Source: Clavelina lepadiformis (taxonomy: Eukaryota; Chordata; Ascidiacea; Aplousobranchia; Clavelinidae). From it: 64,000 nucleotides of DNA. A model generated the notes under the pieces. The model was given only the letters and a program-made list of their open reading frames with translations. It had not been told where the DNA came from and ran no database searches. The position numbers and the translations under genes are program-made. Location: the NCBI RefSeq assembly GCF_947623445.1, contig NC_135245.1, positions 16,499,501 to 16,563,500 on the forward strand, given 5' to 3'. Below are positions 53,529 through 64,000 of the stretch, one piece after another. The first letter of the stretch is position 1; the number at the start of each line of letters is the position of its first letter.

Positions 53529-55580
53529 TCAATTACTAGCATCATTTTCCGAGTGCAGCAGGATGGAATCACAAAGTATTTTGATTTGATCTGCATCTTT
53601 CCCTTTGAACAACTCTTTAAGTGTCTTTAGCTTTTGACCTTTTTGGAATACCATGAGAAGATCATTTGTGGTGATCCCCTGTTTCAAGAGACTCAAAAGA
53701 GCATCCTCAACATCATAGTCCCAAAGGTCTTCCAGAGCAGGGGCACCATCTCCGGCTGTAACAAGAATTTGGATTGCAACAAACTAAAAGCTGGAGGAAA
53801 CAAACAACTTAAGTAAAACAGCTTATAAGCATAAAGTTTTTTCACATTGTTTTGCTTGCCTGTTACGTTGGAATTTTTGTTTGAGTATTGTGCATTGCCT
53901 CCGATTACTGACTGGTTGAACTTTCCTCCACTGATGTTAATGTTCTCGTTCATGGATCCTTTTTCAAAAGCTGTCAACATAGCAAATACAATGCCCATTA
54001 TAAAAAGACGCACACAGAAGTGAATTACTTGAATTTTACATGTGGTAATGATAATCGGGAAGACTACGAGTGGAATTACACATAATATCAAACAACAAAT
54101 GAACGCAATGAACTACTGCATTAGTTTGAATGTGATTTCACCCTCTTCATAGTGCAATGCACGTTTAGAAAAGCTTTTAATTTACATAATTTGCATATGT
54201 ATAGTTTTACATACATGGATGACTAGATGTATGCAAAACATGCACTTTAGTCATAAAGAGTGTTTCAATACAACATGAAACGAAGGACATTTATTGGAAA
54301 GTTCAGAGACATAATAAAATCAGAACTCTTACTTTCAATATTTGCTTTCATCTTCGATGGGCCTGTATTTCCTATTACCATATTACCCACAGTGGAGTCT
54401 TTAATGTCGAATGAACTGTCCACTATTTTCGAAGTGAACCCTGAAAAACCAAACCAATCTTTTTAAAAGCATATTAAAAAAAGAGTGTCAAATTCACAGT
54501 TCCATTCCATAGGTCTATAACAAATCAACAATGACCAAGTATGACATTTCTCAGAAGACATTTTATTTTCTTTCGACACCACAGTATAGCAGTTACGCAC
54601 AGTGTAAACAGTGCTGCAAATCATGCTCATTATAAAGTTTTTAAACAGTTTCTCAACTTTTATTGCAATCTTGTGTAGGGTACATTTAAAAGGAAATGTA
54701 AATGTTTGTCCTAAACATCGTAAATGGGCACTTCAAATTCTTTTCAAGTGTGTAGAAGCAAACATTATGCAACACACTGACCCTAACAGATTTAAGATTT
54801 GAAGACCTTGCACAATACTCAAACTTTTCATAAACATTACCAAACTAGGTTATGGCAAGTGCTGAAAGTCGGAATAAACAAAAGCCGAAAAAATGGACAC
54901 TTTTAAGTTTACAAATCTTATGGTGTATACGGGGCTTCTAATAGCTGCTAGTTATGAAAAGAAAATTTAAACCAGATACCCAAAACTTTTATCAACAGAC
55001 TAGATGAAAAACTCACAACTGCAAGTTGGTTGTATCTGTTGTATGTCATATAAACATTTACATGTTGTCTAAAATAGCCATGGAGAGGTGAAAAGTTTAA
55101 AGCAGTATGATACATATGGTATCAAACCGTAACACTTCATGGTCAATGGCAAAGTAGTCTTCCATTCCAAGTGTTTAGTCTAAATAAGTAAAGATTTCAT
55201 CCAGAATTCAAGTCGATGACGATGATCATTGATCAAGATACATGGTCGGGTATAGGGTTAAGAGAAAGGACATGACAAAAATTGATTTTCGTTAGCAAGG
55301 AAGGAACTGTAGCAAATTTTAATTTTAAAAATAAACTTGGAACAGGTTTAGGTTTGTATATGATTGCTGTCAAGTTAAGGTGACAACAAATGGTAAAAAC
55401 AGTTTCAAATTTACAATTTTTGCGACGAAACAGTAACATCACCAGCTTAGCTGCAAGTACACTAAAATGTATTCACTACAATACCTGTAGGCTTTGCTCG
55501 TGGCGTATAGGAGTGGTGTGATCCGGTAAGGATAAAACTTTGAGTTCCATCCTTGTGCAGTTCAAATTTGATGTTGTTTT
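53529..55580 (-). CDS. Unknown protein with three related beta-type motifs and a C-terminal helical domain, 3' part of gene
   Basis: Four minus-strand exons join in phase: 55580-55485, 54440-54333, 53970-53860, 53755-53529 (TGA). All junctions are phase 1, so each inner exon is a symmetrical 1-1 module. Each of the first three carries one related motif: FELHKDGTQSFILTGSHHSY, FDIKDSTVGNMVIGNTGPSK and INISGGKFNQSVIGGNAQYS. These are alternating polar/hydrophobic segments with a VIG-type core followed by Asn/Gly, reminiscent of amyloid-forming signalling motifs such as RHIM. The last exon encodes about 75 residues predicted helical by eye (LWDYDVEDALLSLLKQG, then DLLMVFQKGQKLKTLKELF). The third intron uses a GC donor (CAG|GCAAGC). 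The 5' end and start codon were not found; more exons probably lie at higher coordinates. I do not recognise the family; a role in innate or death signalling would be speculation. Confidence 0.62.
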
Positions 55581-57526
55581 CTGCAAATGCAATCTCTTTA
55601 TAGATGGTATCTTTTGAAATATTACAGTGTAGTGAAATAGTCCAATAAACAACATTGCAGCCTATACATACTCACTGGGATTAGTCATATCTTTGTAATT
55701 GTTTGCCTTAGATCATGAGAAATAGGTTTTAAAAAAATTTATTCTTTTGTGGTAACAGACCACCAAGAATATTTTAATGGTATTTAGAAGAACAGTTATA
55801 CACCGACCGAATCTTACACTTTCACACTGTGCAAGTGTATGGCAAAACAGAAAGTGTACTAAAATTTTTCTTGTGTGACCAGCTGCCACGAAACACAGAC
55901 CGGCTAAATTTTTTGTTAAAAAAGTTTAGCATGTACGTTGATAAACCTCGTGCACCACACTACAGAGTATGGCAGGAGCACATACGAGATTTTTGAGATC
56001 TCTCTAAAAGAACAATGGGTGTCATGAATAGCCTAGGTTATTTCTCCGTTTTCTAGCCTAGTGGGCCTATAAAAGGCTCCAGAGCAAAAGTAAAAGAAAC
56101 CCGCATCAAACTACCAAAACATAAATTTTCTTAACCGTGAAATCCTGAGAACATTTTGTACAAGCTGCCTTATACTGGTATAAGTGTAGGAGTGTAGCTA
56201 ACACACTTTACTTGCTTCCGCAAAAAGACTTCAGACTCTTCAAAGTTCAGAGAACTTTGCAAACATTGTACATATTAGGACCAGCGCACATAAAGCACAA
56301 TATAGCGGACAACAAGCACATAACCAACATAGCGCACACAGTGCCAGCGCCCAGCAATGCTGCAAAACTACATACAAGAGCAAGAGCTTTAAAGATTAGG
56401 TTTGAAGAGATACAAAGTTAAATTTGTCCTTTACTTGTTTGAATTAGCAAGGATTTGCCATCATATAAAAAGGGGACGTAAAATACTTAAAGAAAACAAA
56501 GAACCCGGCCTAGATTACAGATTGCAAACAAGAAACAAACAAACATTCTGTAAGATATAATACAGGTTCATAGCCACAAACGATTTTGATAAAACAATTC
56601 TAAACAAAAAATGTTTAATCCCAATTTGCCAAGAACAGTGCAAAAAATTTCATTCATTCGATTATTGTCAAGCACCAACATCAATTTCAGTGAAGAAAAT
56701 TTATTTAATTTAAACTTATTGTATAGGCCTACATGATTTTACATTTTCATTACTAGAGAGCGAATAAGACTCCTTCACATAGTGAAGGATTTTGGCCATA
56801 CTCATCACTTCCTTGCTGTCTATAGGCTACACGTTGCAATGCGCCAATTTAAAGAGAAGTTCTTTGCTCAAACATAATTCGGTCGTAAATATATGATTAC
56901 TTTCATACTTCAACAATATAATTTGCGTAAATAAATCAATAAAAGTTATTTCGTAAAATGTTTTTGTCTAAGTTTAGAATTTTAGTGCATTGCATCATGA
57001 GTGAAGTTTGTCTTGACCTGCAGTGCAATGAGCCAACTCCTTTGACCGCATCATTGCGCAATATGCCAAACCGTGAAAAGGGCTGGACAATTACCCCTTC
57101 CGCCAAGAAAAAGAGCCTAAATTTATTTGGGGAACACTTTCGTCTATCTGCCTCATACACTGGTAACTTACTGGTTGAATTCCATTTTGTGATAAAAGCG
57201 TCCGCCCTGTGGAAAAGCGCACTGGTGGGGTTCAAATATTTTAACATCCGATTCTCTCACTAGAAGCGTTTCACATTTACTCAAGGCCAACATATATAGA
57301 CCAAAGATTGATGTTTGAGTTGTTACAATCGAGAGTCTAGGAAGTGAAATTATTTATCATAAATATTTTCTTAAGTATAAAAACATGTCCAAAAATGGTT
57401 AATGCATATTGTTAACAGTGAGCAGAATATACTACTATGATTGTGGTTATTAATTGTGTAACATGTAGATAATCTATTGATATTCTGACAAAGAAAAATC
57501 ATAACAAAAACACTTCACCCAAAGCT
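55581..57526. other. Interval that may contain 5' exons of the minus-strand repeat-motif gene
   Basis: No exon could be supported. Overlapping open frames on both strands at about 56936-57263 have no recognisable domain, and coding cannot be decided from sequence alone. Confidence 0.3.
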
Positions 57527-57532
57527 TTTATT
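57527..57532 (-). terminator. Polyadenylation signal of the membrane-anchor gene
   Basis: AATAAA on the minus strand, about 115 bases after the TAA at 57645-57647. Confidence 0.5.
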
Positions 57533-57644
57533 GTCATTCATTATCTTTAATTTTAAAAATTTCCAGATAGATAATTAATACAATAACCTAGAACTCGCAT
57601 GTAACGGACAAGTCGGGACCAGTGATATTCATCCGTTAGACGGG

Positions 57645-58010
57645 TTATGATGGGTTTTTTAAAACTTGACCTATAACAACCAGCATAAAGAGCAACAATA
57701 AAACTATAGCAACTAATAACGACAAAAAGTATCTCTGCTTCAACAAGCGATTGCACTAATGAAACTAGATTTGTGATTTATATTTCCCAAACAATAAACA
57801 CAATATAGTTAAGTTTTCAATCGCCACTGCGAGAAGTCTTTATTCATGCACCTCTTTATTCAAACACTTTAAATTTTGAATAAAGCAATGCTATTTCTTG
57901 AGATGTGAAATGTGCCGTATGATCAACATCGATTGCTTTCATACAACATCGCAATTTAAAAATGGCACACACTCCAATCCTATACATGCAATTTCGAGGA
58001 CATGAATATG
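57645..58010 (-). CDS. C-terminal exons of an unknown protein ending in a membrane anchor
   Basis: The terminal exon 57755-57645 follows a TTTCATTAG acceptor. It encodes 36 residues: basic RLLKQR, then the hydrophobic span YFLSLLVAIVLLLLFMLVV, then a short polar tail ending NPS and TAA, with a polyadenylation signal at proper distance. This is a convincing C-terminal anchor. A preceding exon, 58010-57868, has a strong pyrimidine tract and TAG acceptor. It reads YSCPRNCMYRIGVCAIFKLR and then a segment resembling an EF-hand loop (DVDHTAHFTSQE), and can join in phase 0 by a weak AAA|GTGTTT donor. That join is tentative. Upstream exons and the start codon were not found, and the family is not recognised. 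Confidence 0.42.
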
Positions 58011-58940
58011 CTACAGAGTACAAAGGGAGAGTTGGAATAAACAAACAAATCGCCATTCATGTTTATTACAGATTAGCCGTTATACACATGAGGATAAAAC
58101 GTTGCATTTCTTAGGTTTTTAAAACGGCGAGGTTTATCCGAAGAAATAAATGCGTGCTGTCCGAAGACCTGTACTTACACAGACTACAGCCTACAACAAT
58201 TTTGATTATGAATTTTGCGTTAATTCCTGATTTTATCGGAACATTTGATGCAAACCGTTGTTGTAATTATTAAAACGTTTGCTTAAAAAGTTAGCTTCCG
58301 TCCAACACAAGCTAATGCCGACATCAGAAATACAGATTTATCATCAAATGACAAAAGAGTGAACAATATGAAACAAAGATAAGAATATTTAATCATAAAA
58401 GTTTTTAGTCTACTTTCAAATTTAAATAAATATCTAAAATTGCAGTATTTGGCAAACTCAGGCCTGCCTGGCCACATCAAATATTCAACTTTGACGTTTA
58501 TGATTGAGCGGACCGAAGTTCGAACGACAAAATCGATACTGTCTTGGGATTAGGTGACGCCTTTGTCTTTTCCCAAGCAAGAAAAAAGATTTTTATGGAC
58601 TCTTTGGTCCAGTCGCCGATGAAAGGACCGCAGTAAAATTTAACTACAAACGATGAAAACGAAAATGTTTCGTAATTTAAAGATGTATTTTATTAGCCAA
58701 TATTTTTGTCTCTGTGCTGACGTCAGACAAGCTATAGTTCTGTAAAATTTCATAACCAACGGTACCTTCAGATAAAGGAAACATTTATAAGTATTTTATA
58801 TTGACCATTAACTGTTTAATACCGAGAGTATAGTTATTAGTTGACGTAACAAACCTGGAAAAAATAGACAAGAAAGAAACTCTTGAAGAATTGCAAATAG
58901 CAATAACTTACTTCTCTGTCCATCAGGCTGGATGTCAAAG
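58011..58940. other. Upstream region of Lhx1/5 and possible 5' part of the minus-strand anchor gene
   Basis: No exon is supported with confidence. A minus-strand frame at about 58640-58500 reads through GDWTKESIKIFFLAWEKTK but lacks partners. A GGATTA core (Otx/Gsc-type homeodomain site) occurs at 58549-58554; its use is unknown. Confidence 0.3.
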
Positions 58941-58948
58941 TATATAAA
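58941..58948 (+). promoter_or_regulatory. TATA box of Lhx1/5
   Basis: TATATAAA lies 70 bases before the ATG at 59018, a plausible core promoter position for a short 5' UTR. Confidence 0.45.
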
Positions 58949-59017
58949 AATCATTTGTGCAAGAAATAATCGCTGTCGAAGCTCAAACGCTCAATCAAAG
59001 ACTGTGAATAAGAGATA

Positions 59018-61901
59018 ATGGCCGTTAGAAATAAGAAAATGGAGTTACCTTGCGCTTCATGTAACGACGTTATCAAGGATCGATATCTAATGGAAGTAGG
59101 GTCACTTGTGACAAATAAGCTTATAAAAGTGCATTGTACAAAACTTTTATAACTACATAATTGTTTGCAGGTGCAAGTATGATGTTCATTTATGTTTATC
59201 TTCTTACTACTTATGTAGGTTGATAAACATTGTTGGCATCAGTCGTGCCTTAAATGCTCGGACTGCAAAGGTTTATTGCAAAAATCCTGCTTTTTCCGCG
59301 AAGGGAACTTTTACTGTTTAAATGACTTTTCGAGGTGAATTTAAATTGCATCATAAAATGTTTCTGGATATTGTCAGCACTATTTATATTATCTGCAGCT
59401 TTTTCTTTGTATTACTACATTTCAATTGTATATAGTGCAGCTTTCACGTTGTTTTTAATCGTTGCAGGCGGTTTGGTGTAAAATGTGCAAGATGTAATGG
59501 ATCGCTATACGTTTCTGATCTTGTGCACAAAATTCGTATTAATGACCAGCAGAAAGACACCTATCACGTCAATTGTTTCTCATGCTCGTTTTGTTCGTGT
59601 TTTCTTTCCAAAGGATCAAAGTATCTACTAACATCTGATGGAGAGATTGTGTGTGCCGACGACTGCTTCAAAGTTTCAAACGGAAGTGGTAATAAGAAAA
59701 ATTATGCTATTATTGGTATAACGTTTTTATTTACGGTATAATTTTAGCATAGCCTATATAAATATTTGTTTTGTGATAATTCTCTGACTCTATATTTTCC
59801 ATTTTCAAATAAGCGTTGATTCCAAAATTTGCTCCTATATGTTATTCATGTCCTGCAGCATAGATCGTAATTTCTTATGACTTTATAAAAGCATTAAAAT
59901 AAAACTTTTTGACAAACGTGCAGAGTACTTTTCTATAGATGATGATTTTCTGCAACTTACAGATGATGATACGACGAAAACCGACGTAGCAGAAGAGAAA
60001 TCCGAAAGGTATAATAACAAGAATAACCACAGAAAAGATGAAAGTGTAGCAAAGCAAAACTCTTCCGAAAACGGCTTGGAATCAACCGGATTCGATGACG
60101 AATCGTCGTTTGATCTTAGCGATATTCAGTCAGATCAGGATAAACAGGAAGAAAAAACATTGGTCAAACATACGTCACTTCCGACTCGTGATAACACAAA
60201 ACGCCGTGGCCCAAGAACAACCATCAAAGCCCCACAACTAGAAGTTTTAAATGCTGCCTTTGAAAAGCAGGAGAAGCCGAGTCGTCATGATCGGGAAAGA
60301 CTCTCAAAAACCACGAGCCTGCCGATGCGCGTAATTCAAGTACGTTTAACCAAGCTCCCAATATAAACCTCTGTTATGGGAAATTAATGATCGTATATGC
60401 AGTTAATGTAGTGTAACTGCAATCAAACGTTAATATGTCAATAAACTAACGAAAAATAATACAAATATGAATCTTTTGCCAAGGTGTGGTTTCAAAATCG
60501 GCGCAGCAAGAAGCGTCGTATGAAGCAGATGAGTGATTTGAATTCAAGCCGTTGCTACTTCGATCGAAGCCACCATTTCGCCAGCCATGATAACCGTGTC
60601 GACATCTCTTCACGTTACATCATGGGTAATTGCCTCGAAATTTTACTCCACTCGAAAAGACCTGTTTATGTGTAGTATTTTCACCCGGTATAAGAACACG
60701 CACTCGTCGTAGAGGTCAGTCATGAAATTTAAAAATGTGAGGACGATCTTGCACTATTTTGTATTTTCATTTATACAAACTATGGCTAGCGTTGCGTTAT
60801 GCATCACGAAAAAACAGAAATGCGGCAATAAAGCAACCAGTTGATGATTGTTAGATATATCTTGGGTTTGATAAGTAATTTTGCTGGAAAGGAATTATTT
60901 GGATTTGTCGTCGGAAGAATTGCCATTGCCTACTGGATACGTATTTATACCGATATTTTGCCGATATAGATATGCCAGACTAGTGAGCTTATAGATTTCA
61001 ATTTGGCACGCATTGTCTTCAGGGACAACTTTACGTAAAGCAGAACGGCTGGAACATTGCAAATTTATCCGGGCTTCTTTCTTTTTGTTCATTTTTAACC
61101 TGAACTAAATCAACCGTGAAACCACTAGTAGCGTTTAGTTGCGTGCTTTTAATTGGCTTGTAATGGAAATCGCGCTATCATCGATTAATTATCGAAATTC
61201 TCATTTTCCAATTGCTATATGTTTGGTGGTTGAAGATTAAGTTTTCGTTTTTAGCAAATACTTTTTTGTGTTATAACTATTAATTTTTATTCTAATCTTC
61301 TATCTCAGCAATATAAGATGCAATATCGAACAACTTATAATTCTTTTGTGCATGTGAGGCGTACGACTACAGTAAGGCCAAACTCCAGGTGGCAACCCGT
61401 CTTCGTAACCGATGAATAGAGGTATTCCCAGTGGCGTAATCGCTCTATGAATATCGCACTATCGCTCAATCAGCGTTGTCGCGTTTCGTTACGTCAACGC
61501 ATACGACAACATCTGTGATCAAAGCGGTTTAAGGCGTCCCCAGAACACCACAGCGAGCGAAAGGTCCCTTTTCGAATTTCGCCAACACAATGTACTTGCC
61601 TATATAAAGTTGTATGAAAAGTGTTTTTATTGATTTTTATGCTTTTTTTGCAGATGTCGGAAATCACCATCATTTCTACCCATACGTTCAGTCTATACCA
61701 ACTGACAACCAGTCTTCTTGCTCAGGTGACATATTTTCGACGCGGCTTGGCAGCCTGCCATTGAAAGCAAAATCCGAACCGATGAATACATTGGAGATGA
61801 CCCTACAGTATCCCCAGGCTCATCAAGTTAACCAACCAGCCGCTTATCACGAGCATTTTAGTCCTGAAAGTTTGGGGTCTTGCAACTATTCCTATGTGTA
61901 G
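59018..61901 (+). CDS. Lhx1/5: LIM-homeodomain transcription factor of the Lhx1/Lhx5 class, complete
   Basis: Six exons: 59018-59095, 59219-59334, 59468-59688, 59924-60339, 60484-60625, 61654-61901 (TAG), phases in agreement, 406 residues. LIM1 (residues 12-63) has CASC, 17 residues, HQSC, CSDC and a closing C-x2-D. LIM2 (71 to about 131) has CARC, HVNC, CSFC and a closing CADDC. LIM2 has 23 residues between CARC and His where Lhx1 has 18, so about five residues (around RINDQQKD) are inserted. The homeodomain is residues 232-291: [20 protein letters not shown] then [20 protein letters not shown], nearly the Lhx1/5 sequence, with Gln50 and Asn51. An intron falls between homeodomain residues 46 and 47. 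The C-terminus is short, without a domain I recognise. Family role: nuclear regulator of early endomesoderm and neural patterning, controlled by LIM-domain cofactors (Ldb). Confidence 0.95.
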
Positions 61902-64000
61902 ATCCTGAAGAAACGAAACAACCACGGCGTTGTAACTTTTATAGAGATAATCAAGGAACAAACAAATTTGACGTTGCTACATGCACTAAATTCTACATTG
62001 AGTTTAAAACACTGTTTATGTTTGTAGTTGTTTCAGCACTTTTAATATGCATTAACAGTTTACTTATGATCAAACTTATTTTCTATTTGCTGAATATACT
62101 ATAAGCTAATTGTTAAATAGAATATAATCATTTTGCTTTTATACCTTGATTTATTTATCATTAAAAACAGTGAGGTTTCTTTACACTAAAGACTTAAAAT
62201 GTTGAACAATCATATACAAGAAAAGGTCCAATAATATTTGATGAGTGGTGCAGAGATAAGTTTTAGATATATTTTTCCTGGTGGGTGATTTCTACATATG
62301 TTTCACAGATCGATATACGTCGCTGTAAAGATATACAGTATTTACTTTTATTGCGATTGCAATAAGAGTGCTTAAAGTTTAATGAGCAAGGATTGGGCGA
62401 CGTTTGCCATGTCTTTTGCTTGGATAAAAGTGGTTTAGTTAAGTACGCACGGTGTAAGGCAGTACAGCCACGTAGAACAGGGAACACGGTAGTATTTTTA
62501 AAGACCGTTAGTGTAAAGGTGTCCATACTTTGGAATATGTGTAGCGATTACAATATGGCAGTATCTGCAGCGTATAAGCATAATATGTGTTCTGAACACC
62601 ACCCCATTTTTGCTCCCAGATTACAATAAAATTAACGGACTGTGTTGTTAAGCATAAGTTGAAACTTTTCTTTTCCTTAAAACTGTATTATAAAGTAGGT
62701 TTTTAAAGGTAAGATAGTCATCAGATCGTCTGAGATCGATGGTAAGGAAATGTAAAGTTAAAGTGACGAAATTGGTGATGAAAACATTTATTATTGCAAA
62801 AGTACTGTTTTGCTAAATGTCAAGAAAAACACTTGTATCGCGATTATACCGAAATCGCTCCGACAAGAGAAAACCGAAGACCAACAGCGCCACAAGATTT
62901 TACCCCCATCCACGATCAAAACAAATACAGCCAATATAAACAGTGCTCGTAGACCTTGATCAATAAAGCGTAAGTAAGATTTATTGCACTTTCATAACTC
63001 ATATAAAAACAAAAACTCACCTTTGATTGTGTCCTATATACTTCTAAACACTCCCATTTTATGACCTATTGGCGCCTTGGATGAGTTTATGGTACTTGAT
63101 CATTGGCAACAATCTGTCACCTTAAAAAAATTAATTTAAGGCCCCCAAAATAGACTAGCAGACATTCTGAATCTGAGGCGTAATTAAAAGCTACTTGCAA
63201 CGGATAAATCATCACACAAAAATTATACCAAAAAACTTAAAGATAATTTTATGCTATAGCTTGTAGTTTATATGATTGACCATTTGCTGTTTTGATTCGT
63301 TTTGTAAGACTCGTATAAAATGTTTGAGTACAGTGAAATCTAGCAGCTTAAAATAGCGACGATTTGTTTTTTGCAACATTAATTCGTAATTTGTTAAATG
63401 TCACTGTAAAAGACGTCTTGGCTGAAACTTGGTTGGCGATTACGACGATCGCAGGAAAAGGCAATCTAGTAAACCTTCGTCAGATTTCATAGCGGGTCAG
63501 AATTGATTAATTATCATATATTACTAATTTTTACTAAACATTGTAAATCTTTTCAAGGGTTAAGTTCAAGATGTTTTTATTGACGACGTTACCTTTTAGC
63601 GAGGTTAAGTGATTTGCTCAGTACAAAGAAATTCGATCACTTAATTTTAAAGAAACCGAAAAGCAATGTCAGTCTTGATCAAATAAATCACAAAGTGCCC
63701 TTCGGCAACGTGCTCTGTCTTCAAAAGTTGTTCGCACACTGACGGTTACATTTCTCGGTTAGCCAATGCTTTATTCGAATGATACATTTCACTTATTGCA
63801 GTATAAAGGCGTTGTCCCGAGGCATCGCCTAAGCGAAGGAGTATCCAAAGCAGAATCGCACATAAACAAATCGCTGCTATTGACGATTGAGATTGGCTAA
63901 AGGTTATCGAATGATCGCTGGTGTAAAGTTAGCTTGGGAATAGGCTACATGTGTACAGAACAGTAGTACACCATATGTATATTTTTTGCAATAGAATATA
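61902..64000. other. Region after Lhx1/5
   Basis: About 2.1 kb with no supported gene. An AATAAA at 62625-62630 could end a long Lhx1/5 3' UTR. Overlapping open frames on both strands at 62263-62629 lack recognisable domains. Confidence 0.4.

Noticed and set aside
53693-54091. 132-codon minus-strand frame read as one exon
   Set aside because: It runs through a GC donor and an intron; only the part 53860-53970 joins in phase with neighbouring exons.
56936-57263. Overlapping open frames on both strands of about 100 codons
   Set aside because: There is no domain, and the simultaneous openness of both strands suggests compositional chance or a repeat.
58500-58640. Minus-strand frame containing GDWTKESIKIFFLAWEKTK
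   Set aside because: It has a plausible acceptor, but no partner exons and no recognised family; could be chance.
62263-62629. Open frames on both strands after Lhx1/5
   Set aside because: There are no domains or splice links, and the position fits an Lhx1/5 3' UTR or spacer.

Overview
The window reads as animal nuclear DNA from a tunicate, most likely Ciona or a close relative. The support is an AT-rich compact genome, many small introns with GT-AG borders, one Pez-type FERM tyrosine phosphatase gene, one Lhx1/5-type LIM-homeobox gene, and short DNA-transposon derivatives scattered in introns and spacers. The organism call is inference from gene content and style. All gene models were built by eye from splice sites, reading phase and family resemblance.

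Region 1 (1-17.8 kb, + strand) is a tandem array of secreted proteins of the intrinsic factor / transcobalamin (eukaryotic cobalamin-binding) family. It holds one gene cut by the window start, three complete eight-exon genes of 444-453 residues with the same intron phases, and one 3' fragment. The first two members share a nearly identical block of about 0.8 kb that includes introns, while their last exons differ, which points to recent gene conversion or very recent duplication.

Region 2 (17.8-28.8 kb) shows no gene I can support. Region 3 (28.8-32.9 kb, +) is a four-exon BTB-domain gene of 766 residues. Its BTB fold is interrupted by a basic, serine-rich insert, and no zinc fingers follow it.

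Region 4 (36.5-50.8 kb, +) is a 29-exon Pez gene (PTPN14/PTPN21 type, 1375 residues). It has an N-terminal FERM domain, a long linker with two PPPPY motifs, and a C-terminal phosphatase domain with altered catalytic motifs. Its introns carry hAT-like and pogo-like miniature elements.

Region 5 (53.2-58.0 kb, - strand) holds the 3' parts of two genes I cannot name. One has repeated beta-type motifs on phase-1 exons and ends in a helical domain. The other ends in a membrane-anchor exon. Region 6 (59.0-61.9 kb, +) is a complete six-exon Lhx1/5 gene with a TATA box. The last 2 kb show nothing recognisable.

The neighbouring genes do not form an obvious pathway. The only functional cluster is the cobalamin-binding array, presumably secreted proteins that bind vitamin B12 or a related ligand in gut or body fluid.
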